From Ligilactobacillus salitolerans (GTDB lineage: Bacteria; Bacillota; Bacilli; Lactobacillales; Lactobacillaceae), in contig NZ_BFFP01000012.1 in NCBI RefSeq assembly GCF_003864415.1, forward strand, positions 1-55,795: a stretch of 55,795 nt of DNA, read 5' to 3'. Made by a program: the position numbers and the translations under genes. Below the pieces are notes generated by a model, which saw only the letters and a list, made by a program, of their open reading frames with translations, was not told where the DNA came from and ran no database searches. Each line of letters starts with the position of its first letter. Positions within the stretch are counted from its first letter, which is position 1. Positions 54,763 to 55,795 of this stretch are shown piece by piece.

Positions 54763-54848
54763 TGCCGAGGACCGGAATCGAACCGGTACGGTGATCACTC
54801 ACCGCAGGATTTTAAGTCCTGTGCGTCTGCCAGTTCCGCCACCCCGGC
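54763..54848 (-). tRNA. tRNA-Leu(TAA)
   Basis: Class II tRNA; anticodon loop CTTAAAA; acceptor GCCGGGG against CCTCGGC. Confidence 0.94.
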
Positions 54849-54860
54849 GATATTTTGACA

Positions 54861-54932
54861 AGCGGAAGACGGGATTCGAACCCGCGACCCCCACCATGGC
54901 AAGGTGATGTTCTACCACTGAACTACTTCCGC
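54861..54932 (-). tRNA. tRNA-Gly(GCC)
   Basis: Anticodon loop TTGCCAT; acceptor GCGGAAG/CTTCCGC, U73. Confidence 0.95.
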
Positions 54933-54935
54933 ATA

Positions 54936-55008
54936 TGCCGACTAGACGATTCGAACGCCCGACCCTCTGATTACAAATCAGATGCTCTACCAACTGAGCT
55001 AAGTCGGC
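54936..55008 (-). tRNA. tRNA-Thr(TGT)
   Basis: Anticodon loop TTTGTAA; acceptor GCCGACT/AGTCGGC, A73. Confidence 0.95.
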
Positions 55009-55079
55009 AAACTATGTATAAACACAACTTTATTAGTTTACCAAATCAATAACCGCTTGTCAAGATTATTGAGATTAAA

Positions 55080-55152
55080 TGAGTCGTGACAGGCTCGAAC
55101 TGTCGACCCTCTGATTAAAAGTCAGATGCTCTACCAACTGAGCTAACGACTC
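55080..55152 (-). tRNA. tRNA-Lys(TTT)
   Basis: Anticodon loop CTTTTAA; acceptor GAGTCGT/ACGACTC, A73. Confidence 0.95.
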
Positions 55153-55164
55153 AAAGAATTGGAA

Positions 55165-55237
55165 TGGAGGATACAGGGCTCGAACCTGTGACCCTCTGCT
55201 TGTAAGGCAGACGCTCTCCCAACTGAGCTAATCCTCC
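55165..55237 (-). tRNA. tRNA-Val(TAC)
   Basis: Anticodon loop CTTACAA; acceptor GGAGGAT/ATCCTCC, A73. First tRNA after 5S rRNA. Confidence 0.95.
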
Positions 55238-55246
55238 AATAAAATG

Positions 55247-55363
55247 CGCGGCAGCGCCCTACCCTCACAGGGGGCGATCCCCCAACTACTCTTGGCGTAA
55301 CGAAGCTTAACTTCTGTGTTCGGCATGGGAACAGGTGTAGCCTTCGTGCAATCGCCACCGCAC
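55247..55363 (-). rRNA. rrf: 5S ribosomal RNA
   Basis: About 117 bases. The minus strand reads GTGCGGTGGCGAT, then the universally conserved CCTGTTCCCATGCCGAACAC and AGAAGTTAAGC, ending CGCTGCCGC. End points are approximate. Confidence 0.95.
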
Positions 55364-55449
55364 TATTTTTCTTTGAGAAGATCCATCCTCTCAAAACTGA
55401 ACAACATTTCTTCTTGCTTTTATCAAACCGCACTTCCGCGCGACTCTTT

Positions 55450-55795
<346 letters not shown>

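Noticed and set aside
55143-55433. 96-codon ORF over tRNA-Val and 5S rRNA
   Set aside because: It translates structural RNA genes and is not protein-coding.

Overview
The window reads as chromosomal DNA of a low-G+C lactic acid bacterium, most likely a member of the Lactobacillaceae (Lactobacillus sensu lato). Support comes from the gene set and synteny (ecsA/ecsB-ytmP-trmB-ytpP-ytpR-sftA-murC; hit beside ecsA; prsA next to yhaM), AGGAGG-type ribosome binding sites with frequent TTG/GTG starts, T-box leaders on argS and leuS, an SMK (SAM-III) box on metK, and the 5S-Val-Lys-Thr... tRNA order after an rRNA operon. Genus and species cannot be fixed from the sequence alone. Most genes are on the minus strand.

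Layout. 1-11.9 kb is a conserved minus-strand housekeeping block: ecsA, an inserted ABC exporter, ecsB, ytmP, trmB, ytpP, ytpR, sftA, murC and a BI-1 family membrane protein. 12.1-13.9 kb is a plus-strand HIT, small membrane-anchored protein and prsA group. 14-22.4 kb (minus) holds yhaM, a YlbF-family gene, a bifunctional PBP, argR, a Crp/Fnr-like regulator and T-box-controlled argS, then tRNA-Gly(CCC) and a small DUF2187-like protein. 22.5-25.3 kb carries a MATE transporter and a LysR regulator, separated by a striking array of three 125-126 bp, internally palindromic tandem repeats that ends at the MATE ribosome binding site. purB, a deoxynucleoside kinase, ackA (with a cre-like site) and a usp operon follow to 30.7 kb.

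30.9-45 kb is the accessory part. It has two unannotated-size small ORFs (48 and 34 aa), a stretch resembling the 5' end of a group II intron, a HicAB toxin-antitoxin pair with a palindrome over its promoter, and a tRNA-Leu with a possible integration scar. After an SDR dehydrogenase, an alpha/beta hydrolase and nnrD comes a complete type I restriction-modification locus (hsdM-hsdS-hsdR). Next to it lie a tyrosine recombinase and an inverted, start-less hsdS cassette, the classical arrangement of a phase-variable type I system.

44.8-55.8 kb returns to core functions: a MurJ/YtgP-type flippase, a 42-bp tandem repeat, T-box-controlled leuS, a glucosaminidase with six LysM repeats, and SAM-III-controlled metK. 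It ends in a 19-gene tRNA cluster with a duplicated Asp-fMet pair, then 5S and the 3' end of 23S rRNA.

The best candidates for something undescribed are the tandem structured element in front of the MATE gene, a three-way-junction leader in front of the thioredoxin-like ytpP, and the 42-bp hairpin repeats between leuS and the flippase. The restriction locus, riboswitches and toxin-antitoxin pair are well-known system types.
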